DNA of 10,766 bases from Verrucomicrobiota bacterium (GCA_004293385.1 RDYO01000089.1:1-10766); one strand, 5' to 3'; positions 1-6,791 are shown, counted from the stretch's first letter. Notes: a model not told the origin generated them from the sequence alone. Numbers and translations are program-made.

Positions 1-660
1 GAACTGGGCGTCCTTGCCCATGCGGTCGAAGGACATCATCGGGCGATGGTGGGCGCCTTCGAGCGGCAGGCTGGCGAGCGTGGTACCCGCGGCGTAGACG
101 CGGTTCTGATTGTTCACCGAGGACAACCAGTCGGGGATGTCGGAGACGCCGATAAACGAGACGCCAATCGTGGTCGCTGCGTTGACCGTCGGATTCATGT
201 AGGCGTCCTCCAAGATGAAGGTAAGCCCATTGTTCGAGAACTTAATCCATCCGTAGTTATAGTTTCCGGCACTGACCATATAGCTGATGCCGAAGTAGGC
301 GTTGGTCAGTCCGCTTGTTGGGTTAAAACTACGAAAGATGCCCAAGTTGGTTGAGCTGTCGACGGTCGTGCCGGCAGCTACCGTACCAGTAGTGATGTTA
401 ACTCCATTGACCCAAGATGCGATCTGCGCCGGAGACGACCCCATCATGTTCGTTCGTGCCGATGTGAAATACAGCACGTCGGTGCTTCCGTCGGTCCTAT
501 GCCTGAACCCGTCGGAGGGACTCCATTCCAACATCAACCAGGTCATCGGCGAACGGTTGGTGATTGTGATCGGACTAGTGAAGGGCGTGAGCGGATAGGC
601 GTCGGCCGTCGAACAGCTAGCCGCGGCGGCGAGGAGGAGGGAGGCTTTGAGCAGTTTCAT
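1..660 (-). CDS. Secreted or surface protein, partial (C-terminus off window)
   Basis: The minus strand reads open for 220 codons from the ATG at 660 to the window edge, so the 3' end is missing. Residues 1-22 form a signal peptide: MKLLK, then a Leu/Ala-rich core (LLLAAAAS), then an A-D-A site before Tyr. A Cys at residue 16 gives only a poor lipobox, so signal peptidase I cleavage is more likely. The mature part is rich in Ser, Thr, Asn, Gly and aromatic residues (for example YNYGWIKF, FILEDAYMNPT), which suits an extracellular beta-rich protein. The layout recalls verrucomicrobial PEP-CTERM or autotransporter passenger proteins, but the diagnostic C-terminus is not in the window. There is no Shine-Dalgarno sequence before the ATG. 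The gene uses many AT-ending codons; bases 241-300 are 47% GC, while bases 3901-3960 are 80%. Foreign origin or relaxed codon selection are both possible. The coding call is firm; the family is a guess. Confidence 0.72.
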   Translation of the reverse strand, partial: MKLLKASLLLAAAASCSTADAYPLTPFTSPITITNRSPMTWLMLEWSPSDGFRHRTDGSTDVLYFTSARTNMMGSSPAQIASWVNGVNITTGTVAAGTTVDSSTNLGIFRSFNPTSGLTNAYFGISYMVSAGNYNYGWIKFSNNGLTFILEDAYMNPTVNAATTIGVSFIGVSDIPDWLSSVNNQNRVYAAGTTLASLPLEGAHHRPMMSFDRMGKDAQF

Positions 661-775
661 GAAGGGTTTAAGAAGGGCTATGGGGTATATATGCTTAATT
701 GGTCAGATAGAGTTCCTTTCATGCCATATTATTGTTATAAAACGCAGGCTTTGTATAATATTAAGCAGATTTGCG
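661..775 (-). promoter_or_regulatory. AT-rich upstream region of the surface-protein gene
   Basis: This is the most AT-rich stretch of the window, directly upstream of the minus-strand gene that starts at 660. It carries several -10-like words, such as TATATA around 686-691 and TATAAT on the plus strand at 754-759. No -35/-10 pair with good spacing stands out, so no exact promoter is called. I see no gene in it. Confidence 0.35.
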
Positions 776-805
776 GGTGCGGGGGCAGGGAGGTCCGGAT
801 GATCA

Positions 806-891
806 GGAGGGCACGATGAATCGTGCCCCTACCCAGGGTTCGCCCTGCGGTGAAGGGGCTAGGGCAGCACGCGGTGCTGCCCCTACCTCGA
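806..891. repeat. REP-like hairpin pair, locus 1
   Basis: Two perfect 9-bp inverted repeats lie side by side. The first has arms GGGCACGAT (809-817) and ATCGTGCCC (820-828) with a 2-nt gap. The second has arms GGGCAGCAC (862-870) and GTGCTGCCC (874-882) with a 3-nt loop. Each is followed by CCCTACC. A small CAGGG-TTCG-CCCTG hairpin (834-847) sits between them. The outer edge CCCTACCTCGA (881-891) is the exact reverse complement of the edge of the second locus at 8797-8807, which marks a shared element boundary. The pair is intergenic. The form fits REP/BIME-type elements; no REP-associated transposase gene is in the window. Confidence 0.75.
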
Positions 892-902
892 GACAGGTGC
901 AC

Positions 903-989
903 GAATTCAAGGGTAGACCGGAAACCGGGAAGGATGCTGCGGGCATGATGTCCCAGCTAACCAACCAGTCTCCGGTTTCCCTTTGATTC
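903..989. repeat. Imperfect inverted repeat in the 661-1059 gap
   Basis: Bases 903-929 and the reverse complement of 965-989 align at roughly 80% by eye with small gaps. Both contain GAAT, CAA, GGG, ACCGGA and a further AC/GG block. The 35-nt centre also has a weak self-pairing around GCTG and CAGC. It could be a transcribed hairpin downstream of the methyltransferase gene, a relic of a small mobile element, or chance structure in GC-rich DNA. No ORF of note is present. Confidence 0.35.
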
Positions 990-1002
990 AGGCTGCTCAC
1001 CT

Positions 1003-1028
1003 TGCCCACGTGTCACCATGCCCACGTG
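1003..1028. repeat. Short direct repeat with CACGTG cores
   Basis: TGCCCACGTG occurs at 1003-1012 and again at 1019-1028, a 16-bp period. Each copy contains the palindrome CACGTG. It lies downstream of the methyltransferase gene, where an operator is not expected; a short duplication is the simplest explanation. Confidence 0.4.
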
Positions 1029-1034
1029 CCCCCT

Positions 1035-1058
1035 CGCGAAGCCAAATCTCGCTTCGCG
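1035..1058 (-). terminator. Hairpin just after the methyltransferase stop codon
   Basis: A perfect 8-bp stem, CGCGAAGC (1035-1042) with GCTTCGCG (1051-1058), encloses an 8-nt loop. On the minus strand it begins 1 nt after the stop codon (1060-1062) of the Cfa-like gene. It is GC-rich and well placed to end or protect the 3' end of the lipid transcript. No T-run follows, so it is not a canonical intrinsic terminator. Confidence 0.35.
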
Positions 1059-1059
1059 C

Positions 1060-2286
1060 TCAACCTTTGCGGTTCGGGCGGACGTAGACGGCCTGGACGA
1101 CGCCGATGTTGCGATGCTCGAAGGCGGCCTGGCAGTAGCGGAAGTAGAGACGCCACTTGCGGATGAAGCGTTCGTCGAAACCCATGGCGCGCACCTGGTC
1201 GAGCTTGGCTTCGAAGGCCTGGCACCAGGCGTCGAGCGTGCGGGCGTAGTCGCGACCGAACTCTTCGAGGCGGTCGAGTTGGAAGCCGCTCTCCTGGGTC
1301 ATGAGGTCGCCGACGCGGTTGATCGAAAGCAGGAGCGAGCCGGGGAAGATGTGCTTCTGGATGAAGTCCACGCCGTCGCGGAACTGCGCGTAACGGCTGT
1401 CGGGGCAGGTGATGTACTGGAAGGCGGCGATGCCGTCGGGCTTGAGCAGGCGGCCGATCGAGGCGCAGAAGGCCGGCAGGTACTTATGGCCGAGGGCTTC
1501 CATCATCTCGATGGAGACGCACTTGTCATACGTGCCCTGGTGGTCGCGGAAGTCCTCGAGCTTGACGGTGATGCGGTCCGAGAGGCCGGCGGCCTTGACG
1601 CGTTCGACGGCGAGGTCGTGCTGGGCCTGCGAGATGGTGAGCGAGGTGACGCGGCAGCCGTACTTCTTGACGGCGTGCAGGGCCCAGCCGCCCCAACCGG
1701 TGCCGATCTCGATGACGTGGTCCGTCGGCTTGAGCTGGAGGAAGCGGCAGAGGGAGTCGTTCTTGTTGGCCTGCGCCTGCTCGAGGGAGTCCGTACCTTC
1801 CCAGCGGGCCGAGGAGTACATCATCGACGGGTCGAGGAAGAGGCGGAAGAAGTCGTTGGAGACGTCGTAGTGCTCCGAGATGTTGCGACGCACCATCTTC
1901 TTGTCGTTCGGACGCAGGAGGTGGCCGATGCGGTCGGCGATGCGGAAGAGGCCGACGCCGATGGCCTTGCGGGCCGAGCCGGACATGCCCGGGGTCTGGT
2001 CGATGTTCTCGATGAAGAAGCCGATGAGCGCGTTGAGGTCCGGGGAGTCCCATTCGCCCTCCATGTAGCCTTCGGTCAGGCCGATGTCGGCGGCCAGCAT
2101 GATGCGACGGAAGGCGTTCTCGTCGCGGACCTCCATGCGGGCGCCACCGGTCGCGCGGGGGTCGCCGAGCACGAGCTCCGCGCCTTCGGGCAGGCGGAGG
2201 ACCAGGCGTCCTTTGGTGAGCTTCGCGAGCTCGGGGAGGACGAGGCGGCGGGCAAGGGAGCCGGCGGCGGGGGAAGAGTTAGTCAT
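1060..2286 (-). CDS. Cyclopropane-fatty-acid-synthase-family SAM methyltransferase
   Basis: This 408-residue protein belongs to the COG2230 family, which transfers a methyl group from S-adenosylmethionine to the double bond of unsaturated acyl chains in membrane phospholipids. The SAM-binding loop is VIEIGTGWGG (191-200). Family blocks follow: HYDVSNDFF (139-147), EMMEALGHKY (260-269), DFIQKHIFPG (307-316), EFGRDYARTL (342-351) and YCQAAF (384-389). Length is normal. Against my memory of E. coli Cfa, Cys354 aligns with Cys385 and Glu239 with Glu263. Cys139 aligns with Ser159, His266 with Gln290 and Tyr317 with Cys355. These substitutions in the bicarbonate site suggest a methylating rather than cyclopropanating member, as in methylated or furan fatty acid pathways; this is inference. 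The ATG overlaps the DUF1365 stop by 8 nt (ATGACTAA), which suggests translational coupling. It is the last gene of the lipid cluster. Confidence 0.93.
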   Translation of the reverse strand: MTNSSPAAGSLARRLVLPELAKLTKGRLVLRLPEGAELVLGDPRATGGARMEVRDENAFRRIMLAADIGLTEGYMEGEWDSPDLNALIGFFIENIDQTPGMSGSARKAIGVGLFRIADRIGHLLRPNDKKMVRRNISEHYDVSNDFFRLFLDPSMMYSSARWEGTDSLEQAQANKNDSLCRFLQLKPTDHVIEIGTGWGGWALHAVKKYGCRVTSLTISQAQHDLAVERVKAAGLSDRITVKLEDFRDHQGTYDKCVSIEMMEALGHKYLPAFCASIGRLLKPDGIAAFQYITCPDSRYAQFRDGVDFIQKHIFPGSLLLSINRVGDLMTQESGFQLDRLEEFGRDYARTLDAWCQAFEAKLDQVRAMGFDERFIRKWRLYFRYCQAAFEHRNIGVVQAVYVRPNRKG

Positions 2287-3124
2287 GTCGGCCGGTCAGT
2301 TCGGAGGTGGGGTGCCGCAGGTTGCGCTGCAGGGGAATGTCGTCTCCCTTGCGGCGGAAAGGAAGTTTTTTCACCAACCACAGCCAGGCGGCGTGGAGGT
2401 GGATCAGGGCGATGACCTTCAGGATGAGCAGAGGCGACTTGACGGTCAGCCAGAGCAGGCGCGCGTCGGTGAGCGGCACATGTCGTCCCGTCCAGGCGCT
2501 CGTCAGCGTCTTCTGGCCGCCTTCATAGTGGTCGACCGTGATCGCGAGGTGTCCGTCCGGCAGGCGGAGCGTGAACTCGAACTCGGTGTCCAGCGCCGAG
2601 AACGGCGAGACGTAGAAACGTTTCGGGGCGCGCAGGCGCAGGTAGGCGTCGCCGTCGAAATCATGGCGGAGGCAGGCCCGGCCGAGGAACCACGCCTTGC
2701 GTTCGCCGAAGGTGTTATGGACCTCGGCGATCCCGCAGGTCAGGACGCCGTCGACGGTGGCCATCATGAAGACCGCGGGATTATAAGATTTCCCGAAGGA
2801 GCGCGGCATCGCGACCAGCCGGATCACGGCGTGCGCCGGGAGCGGCTCGCCATGGGCGGCGGCGAAGGCGCGGAAGCGGTCGGCGAGCGTGGCGCCGGCG
2901 AAGGCCTGCGGGACGCCCTCCGGCTGGAAGACCTCGCCGGCCGGGAGGAAGTCGCCGTCGCGGAAGCGGTAGGGCGACCAGGTGCGGCCGAGCATCAGCC
3001 GCCCGCCCTTCACCGCGTCGACCGCGGCGGCGTTGACCGAGAACGCGAAGGCCGCGTGCGTGAAGTCATGCCGCTTCGGCCAGAGCCGGGCGTGCATCAC
3101 TTCTGCGTCGTACAGTCGGGGCAT
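2279..3124 (-). CDS. DUF1365 family protein
   Basis: A 281-residue protein of the DUF1365 family (COG3496). The typical N-terminus is present: MPRLYDAEVMHARLWPKRH, where the family has a small-residue/LY start and an H-x-R-x-x-P-x-x-H block. Central landmarks are SFGKSYNPAVF, EVHNTFGER and KRFYVSPFS. Its biochemical role is not established. Genes of this family are found with a Cfa-like methylase and a COG2907 oxidoreductase, so a part in acyl-chain modification is likely. The hydrophobic stretch LLWLTVKSPLLILKVIALIHLHAAWLW near residues 226-252 (written here only as a landmark: Leu/Ile-rich, then KKLPFRRKG) suggests membrane association. The frame stays open upstream to 3223, but the start at 3124 is chosen because the family's conserved N-terminus begins there and the earlier part is low in similarity. 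The stop overlaps the start of the methyltransferase gene. Confidence 0.88.
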   Translation of the reverse strand: MPRLYDAEVMHARLWPKRHDFTHAAFAFSVNAAAVDAVKGGRLMLGRTWSPYRFRDGDFLPAGEVFQPEGVPQAFAGATLADRFRAFAAAHGEPLPAHAVIRLVAMPRSFGKSYNPAVFMMATVDGVLTCGIAEVHNTFGERKAWFLGRACLRHDFDGDAYLRLRAPKRFYVSPFSALDTEFEFTLRLPDGHLAITVDHYEGGQKTLTSAWTGRHVPLTDARLLWLTVKSPLLILKVIALIHLHAAWLWLVKKLPFRRKGDDIPLQRNLRHPTSELTGRHD

Positions 3125-3214
3125 CGGCCTGCAGGGTGGATGCAACCCGGACGGGCGCAAGCGTCCCCGTCTCGAAACCTTGCTAAACCGAGGGTCACGG
3201 GCATAACGAGCTCC
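3125..3214. promoter_or_regulatory. Divergent intergenic region, DUF1365 / GIDE-LemA
   Basis: This 90-bp gap separates two divergent starts, so promoters for both should lie here or overlap the genes. An imperfect palindrome at 3150-3171 pairs GACGGG (3150-3155) with CCCGTC (3166-3171) and inner CGC with GCG across a 2-nt bulge. It could be an operator or a leader hairpin. No convincing -35/-10 pair is visible on either strand. Confidence 0.35.
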
Positions 3215-4498
3215 GTGGCCCAAGACCTCGCAGGAGCTGGATTACTGACCTTAGGGTGTTCCGCGGGCTGCCTGTTGCTGGCCTTGAACGCGGGCCGGAA
3301 GCGTCGCCTGCTCGATGACACGCCGGTCTCGAAGGCCCTCGGCGTCTTCGTCGGCGAGGTCGAGCTCGAGGGCGTGTGCGTCCGCCGCGATCCCTTCATC
3401 AGCTACCTGGCCGAGCGGCCGTGCGTGCTCTACAGCTGGTCGGTCAGCGAACATTGGCGCCGCCGGCGCACGGAGACCTATACCGACGACAAAGGGCGCA
3501 CGCGTACGCGCACGGTGATCGACACCGGCAGCGACACCGTCGCTTCGGGCGGTGAGCAGGGCGGTTTCTACATTCAGGACGAGACCGGCTATGTCTGGGT
3601 CAATCCCGAGGGCGCCGACCTCGAGACCCTCACGATGTTCGACCGCGACGTCGACGAAGGCGACCCGCTGTATTACGACAAAGGCCCGTCGGACGCCGTC
3701 GAGGGTTCGACCGGTCGCCGCAGCTTCACCGAATACGGACTCGTCGTCGGTACGCCCCTGTTCGTCCGCGGTCGCGCCAGCGAACGACCGGACATCGTCG
3801 CCGCCCAGATCAAGCACGAGGACAAGGCGGACATGTTCATCATCACCCCGCGGAAGTCGCAGGAGATCAGCGACGGCAAGGCCACGGCCTTCATCATCTG
3901 GAACCTCCTCGGCGCCGCCTTCGCCGCCGGCTTCGGCGCGGTCCTCTTCGCCGGCGCCCGGCCGGACGTCGCCCCGATCGGCCTGTTCGTGGGCCTGCTC
4001 CTCTACCTGTGCGCCGCCGGCGCGGGGTGGGTCTGGATGGTTTTCAATAGCATCACCGGCCTGCGTAACCGCGTCCGCCAGGCTTACTCGCTCATCGACG
4101 TGCAGCTCAAGCGTCGCGCCGACCTGATCCCGCCGCTCGTGGCCTGCGTGCAGGGATTCCGCGCCCACGAAGCCTCCTTGCAGACGCTCGTCGCCGCCCT
4201 CCGCGCGCAGGCGGCCGGCGGCCGCCCCACGGCGGTCGCGCCCACGCTCCTCGCCGTCGCGGAGCAGTATCCCGACCTCAAAGCCCAGACGGTCTTCGCC
4301 GAGCTCAGCCGCAACCTCGTCGAGACCGAGGACCGCATCGCGCTCGCGCGCGCCTATCACGCGAACATCGCGACCTTCTACAACACGCGCCTCGAGCGCG
4401 TGCCGGACCGTTATGTCGCGGACCTCGTGAAGATGCAGCCGGAGCCGCTCTTCCAGGCGGAAGGCTTCGAGCGGCAGGCGCAGAAGCTGACCTTCTGA
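3215..4498 (+). CDS. GIDE-LemA fusion membrane protein
   Basis: A 427-residue protein with two recognisable parts. Residues 5-24 are hydrophobic (membrane anchor). Residues about 35-215 resemble the GIDE/BAM domain (Pfam 'E3 ubiquitin ligase'), with the pattern of GEVELEG, an RPCVLYS motif, FYIQDETGYVWVNPEGA and TEYGLVVGTPLFVRG. Two TM segments follow at about 225-247 and 254-277. Residues 278-427 are LemA-like: NSITGLRNRVRQAYSLIDVQ, LKRRADLIPPLV, YPDLKA, ETEDRIALARAYH and a YNTRLERVP block. There is no RING finger, so ubiquitin ligase activity is not implied. The start is uncertain: GTG at 3215 leaves a compact divergent gap; ATG at 3140 would add 25 residues and has AGGG upstream. The gene is opposite in strand to the surrounding lipid genes, and its stop abuts that of the oxidoreductase gene. 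Function unknown; an envelope or membrane-stress role is a guess. Confidence 0.85.
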   Translation: MAQDLAGAGLLTLGCSAGCLLLALNAGRKRRLLDDTPVSKALGVFVGEVELEGVCVRRDPFISYLAERPCVLYSWSVSEHWRRRRTETYTDDKGRTRTRTVIDTGSDTVASGGEQGGFYIQDETGYVWVNPEGADLETLTMFDRDVDEGDPLYYDKGPSDAVEGSTGRRSFTEYGLVVGTPLFVRGRASERPDIVAAQIKHEDKADMFIITPRKSQEISDGKATAFIIWNLLGAAFAAGFGAVLFAGARPDVAPIGLFVGLLLYLCAAGAGWVWMVFNSITGLRNRVRQAYSLIDVQLKRRADLIPPLVACVQGFRAHEASLQTLVAALRAQAAGGRPTAVAPTLLAVAEQYPDLKAQTVFAELSRNLVETEDRIALARAYHANIATFYNTRLERVPDRYVADLVKMQPEPLFQAEGFERQAQKLTF

Positions 4499-5776
4499 TC
4501 AGGCGGCCCAGGCGTCGCGGCCGAGGAGCTGCGAGCACAGGCGGTGCGCGGACCAGAAACCGTCCTCATGGAAGCCGTAGCGCTGCCAGGCGCCGGCGAA
4601 ATGCACGCGCGCGCCTGGGCGGGCGTTGAGCGCCGGAATCTCCGCCTGGGCGGCGACGGCGTCGAGCGAGAAGAGCGGATGCTCCGTCGGGATCGTCACG
4701 ATCACCTTGGCCGGGTCGACCTGCTCGGGATGATTGATGGTCACGACGAAGTCGCCCTTGTCCGTGAGCCCTTGCAGGGAGTTCATCCAGTAGTGGGTCG
4801 ACGTCGCCAGGCCGCCGTCCTTGGCCCACGTACGGTAGTTCCAAGACGAGCGCGCCTTGGGCGAGCGGGGCAGGGGCGCCAGGTCGGTGTGCACGATGGC
4901 GTCGTTCTGATTATAGGCGAAGGCGCCGAGCAGGCGGCGTTCTTCGGCGTCGGCGTCGGTCAGCAGGCGGAGCGTCGTGTCGGCGTGCGAAGCCATGATC
5001 ACGCGGTCGAAGCGTTCCTCGCCGGCGGCGGTCGTCACGATGACCTGCGCGCCGTCGCGGCGGACGCCGGTCACGCCTTGGCCGAAACGGAAGTCGGCGG
5101 GGTGCGCCTTGAGCAGCGCCTCGACGTAGGTCCGGGAGCCGCCTTCGAGGGTCAGCCACTGGTGTTGCGTGTCGAGTCCGAGGAAGCCGTGGTTGTGGAA
5201 GAAGCGCATCAGCGCCGCGGCGGGGAAGCCGAGCATCTTCTCCGCCGGCGTGGACCAGACCGCGGCCGACATCGGGATCAGGTAGAGATCGAGGAAGTCC
5301 TGGCCGAGTCCCTTGCGCGCGCACCAGTCGCGGAGCGAGGTCGTCTCGGCCTCGGTCGAGCGCCACTCGGTCTTGGCGAGCTTGTTGAACTTATTGATCT
5401 GCAGGAGCAGCTTCCAGAAGCGCAGGCTGAAGAGGTTGTGACGCTGGGCGAAGAGGTGGTTGAGCGAGCTGCCGCACCATTCCAGTCCGGTCGGGTCGTG
5501 GCGGACGGCGAAGGACATCGACGTCTTCTTCGGCTTCACGCCCAGTTCCTTGAACAGACGACAGAGGTGCGGATACGTCACCTCGTTGAAGACCATGAAA
5601 CCCGTATCCATCGGCAGGGCGCGGCCCGTGCCGGGTTCGGCGACGTCGATCGTGTGGGCGTGGCCGCCGGGGCGACGGTCCCGGTCGAAGACCGTCACGT
5701 CGTGGTGGGCGGCCAGGAAGCGCAGGCAGCCGAGGCCGCTCACGCCGGAGCCGACGATCGCGATGCGTTCACGCAC
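4499..5776 (-). CDS. FAD-dependent oxidoreductase, COG2907 / amine-oxidase type
   Basis: A 425-residue flavoprotein. The N-terminal Rossmann fold is clear: IAIVGSGVSGLG with the GxGxxG at 9-14, an acidic residue at the end of the second strand (Asp31), and PGGHAHT at 36-42. The C-terminal FAD block is VHFAGAWQRYGFHEDGFWSA (404-423 region), typical of COG2907 proteins. These are related to amine oxidases and phytoene desaturases and are found with Cfa-like methylases and DUF1365 proteins. The substrate is probably an acyl chain of a membrane lipid, but that is inferred from context. No signal peptide or TM segment is seen. The start is GTG at 5776, overlapping the desaturase stop by 8 nt (GTGCGTGA), consistent with one transcript. 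The stop (TGA on the minus strand, 4499-4501) directly abuts the stop of the convergent gene. Confidence 0.92.
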   Translation of the reverse strand: MRERIAIVGSGVSGLGCLRFLAAHHDVTVFDRDRRPGGHAHTIDVAEPGTGRALPMDTGFMVFNEVTYPHLCRLFKELGVKPKKTSMSFAVRHDPTGLEWCGSSLNHLFAQRHNLFSLRFWKLLLQINKFNKLAKTEWRSTEAETTSLRDWCARKGLGQDFLDLYLIPMSAAVWSTPAEKMLGFPAAALMRFFHNHGFLGLDTQHQWLTLEGGSRTYVEALLKAHPADFRFGQGVTGVRRDGAQVIVTTAAGEERFDRVIMASHADTTLRLLTDADAEERRLLGAFAYNQNDAIVHTDLAPLPRSPKARSSWNYRTWAKDGGLATSTHYWMNSLQGLTDKGDFVVTINHPEQVDPAKVIVTIPTEHPLFSLDAVAAQAEIPALNARPGARVHFAGAWQRYGFHEDGFWSAHRLCSQLLGRDAWAA

Positions 5777-6749
5777 GCGGCGAAACGGCCTCGGCCTTCG
5801 TGCGCTCGGCTTCTTCGTAGACCGAGTCCGGCACGCCTTTGAGTCCCCAGATCAGGCCCGTCCAGGACATCGCCTTGAGGGCGTAGTAGGTCGGGTCGAA
5901 TTCCCACCAGTAGAAGCCCTGCTTCGTCGTGGCCTGGTAGCGGTGATGGTTGTTATGCCAGCCTTCGCCCAGGGTGATGAGCGTCAGGATGAACGAATTG
6001 CGGGATTCGTCGCCGGTCGTCTTGAAGCGCTTCGAGCCGAAGACATGCGCGAGGGAGTTGATGCAGGCCGTGCCGTGGAAGAGCACGACGGTCGAGATGA
6101 CGCCCCAGACGAGCAGCTGGGGGCCGTTGGTGTCGTAGCCGTGGGCGCCGAGCCAGGCGCCGGCGCCGTAGGTCGCGGCCGCGGCGAGGAGGGGGATGAA
6201 GATGTCGAAGCGGTTCAGGAACACGAGCTCGGGGTATTTCGCGAGGTCGGGGATCTTCGAGTAGTCGGTCGGGAAGTTCTTCTTCGAGGTGATCCAGCCG
6301 ATGTGCGACCACCAGAACCCGTCGACCACCGGCGAGTGCTTGTCCTCCTCTTCGTCGGAATGCTTGTGGTGGTGACGATGCGTGTAGGCCCACCAGAGGG
6401 CGCCGCGCTGGACGGCCAGGGCGGTCCAGACGGCCATCACGAACTGGAAGGCGCGGGAGGTGGAGAAGGTCTTGTGGGAGAAGTAGCGGTGCAGGAAGCC
6501 CGTGATCGCGAACATCCGGAAGAAGTAGAGGCCGACGGCCGTCCAGACGGCGATGGGGCTGGCGCCGACCCAGATGACCCCGAAGCAGGCCAGGTGGAGC
6601 ACGACGAAGGGGATGGAGCGGGGCCAGTCGACCTGCTTGGGGGTCTGGCGCAGCGCTTCGGCTCCTTCCGGGATATAGTCCGCATCGAACCAGCGGATCA
6701 GGGAACGGAAAAGACCGTTCGCAGGCGGCTGGACGGAGGGTGCGGGCAT
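5769..6749 (-). CDS. Fatty acid desaturase, delta-9 acyl type
   Basis: A 326-residue membrane di-iron desaturase that would place a cis double bond in saturated acyl chains, using O2 and an electron donor. All three histidine boxes are present: HRYFSH (87-92), HRHHH (124-128) and HNNHH (265-269). The NSLAH motif at 231-235 also matches the acyl-CoA desaturase family. TM segments appear near 46-62, 65-84, 101-113, 183-200 and 212-228. Length matches bacterial delta-9 (DesC/OLE1-like) enzymes. It heads the minus-strand lipid cluster and overlaps the oxidoreductase gene by 8 nt, so its product could be the substrate of the downstream enzymes. There is no Shine-Dalgarno sequence: the 30 nt before the ATG are almost all pyrimidines. 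Exact regioselectivity and whether the substrate is acyl-CoA or lipid cannot be read from sequence. Confidence 0.95.
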   Translation of the reverse strand: MPAPSVQPPANGLFRSLIRWFDADYIPEGAEALRQTPKQVDWPRSIPFVVLHLACFGVIWVGASPIAVWTAVGLYFFRMFAITGFLHRYFSHKTFSTSRAFQFVMAVWTALAVQRGALWWAYTHRHHHKHSDEEEDKHSPVVDGFWWSHIGWITSKKNFPTDYSKIPDLAKYPELVFLNRFDIFIPLLAAAATYGAGAWLGAHGYDTNGPQLLVWGVISTVVLFHGTACINSLAHVFGSKRFKTTGDESRNSFILTLITLGEGWHNNHHRYQATTKQGFYWWEFDPTYYALKAMSWTGLIWGLKGVPDSVYEEAERTKAEAVSPRA

Positions 6750-6757
6750 CTGGGAGG

Positions 6758-6786
6758 GAGTTAGGAGGGGTGGGGAGGAATCGCAA
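6758..6786 (-). promoter_or_regulatory. Candidate promoter of the desaturase-oxidoreductase genes
   Basis: On the minus strand, TTGCGA (6786-6781) and TAACTC (6763-6758) are 17 nt apart. TAACTC ends 8 nt before the desaturase ATG, so a transcript from here would be leaderless or nearly so, which fits the lack of a ribosome binding site. The -10 match is weak, and an ECF-type promoter read differently is possible. Confidence 0.3.
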
Positions 6787-6791
6787 CTGCT

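Noticed and set aside
806..887. Hairpin array as a possible CRISPR
   Set aside because: Only two palindromes with differing stems, no identical direct repeats with regular unique spacers, and no cas genes.
1018..2415. Long plus-strand open frame opposite the methyltransferase
   Set aside because: It is an antisense shadow of a gene with clear SAM-binding and family motifs; its translation is repetitive in Val, Asp, Glu, Ala and Gly, as expected from GC-rich complement frames.
3251..4360. Long minus-strand open frame opposite the GIDE-LemA gene
   Set aside because: Its translation is low-complexity and has no motif, while the plus strand shows LemA motifs over the same bases.
3215..4498. GIDE domain taken as evidence of ubiquitin ligation
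   Set aside because: No RING finger Cys/His pattern exists in the protein, and no ubiquitin-like or E1/E2 genes are nearby.
4499..5776. Flavoprotein as a carotenoid (phytoene) desaturase
   Set aside because: It shares the FAD fold, but its C-terminal block (GAWQRYGFHEDG) and its DUF1365/Cfa-like neighbours fit COG2907; no carotenoid genes are present.
4544..5842. Long plus-strand open frame opposite the oxidoreductase
   Set aside because: It is a shadow; the minus strand carries the FAD-binding motifs and overlaps correctly with the desaturase gene.
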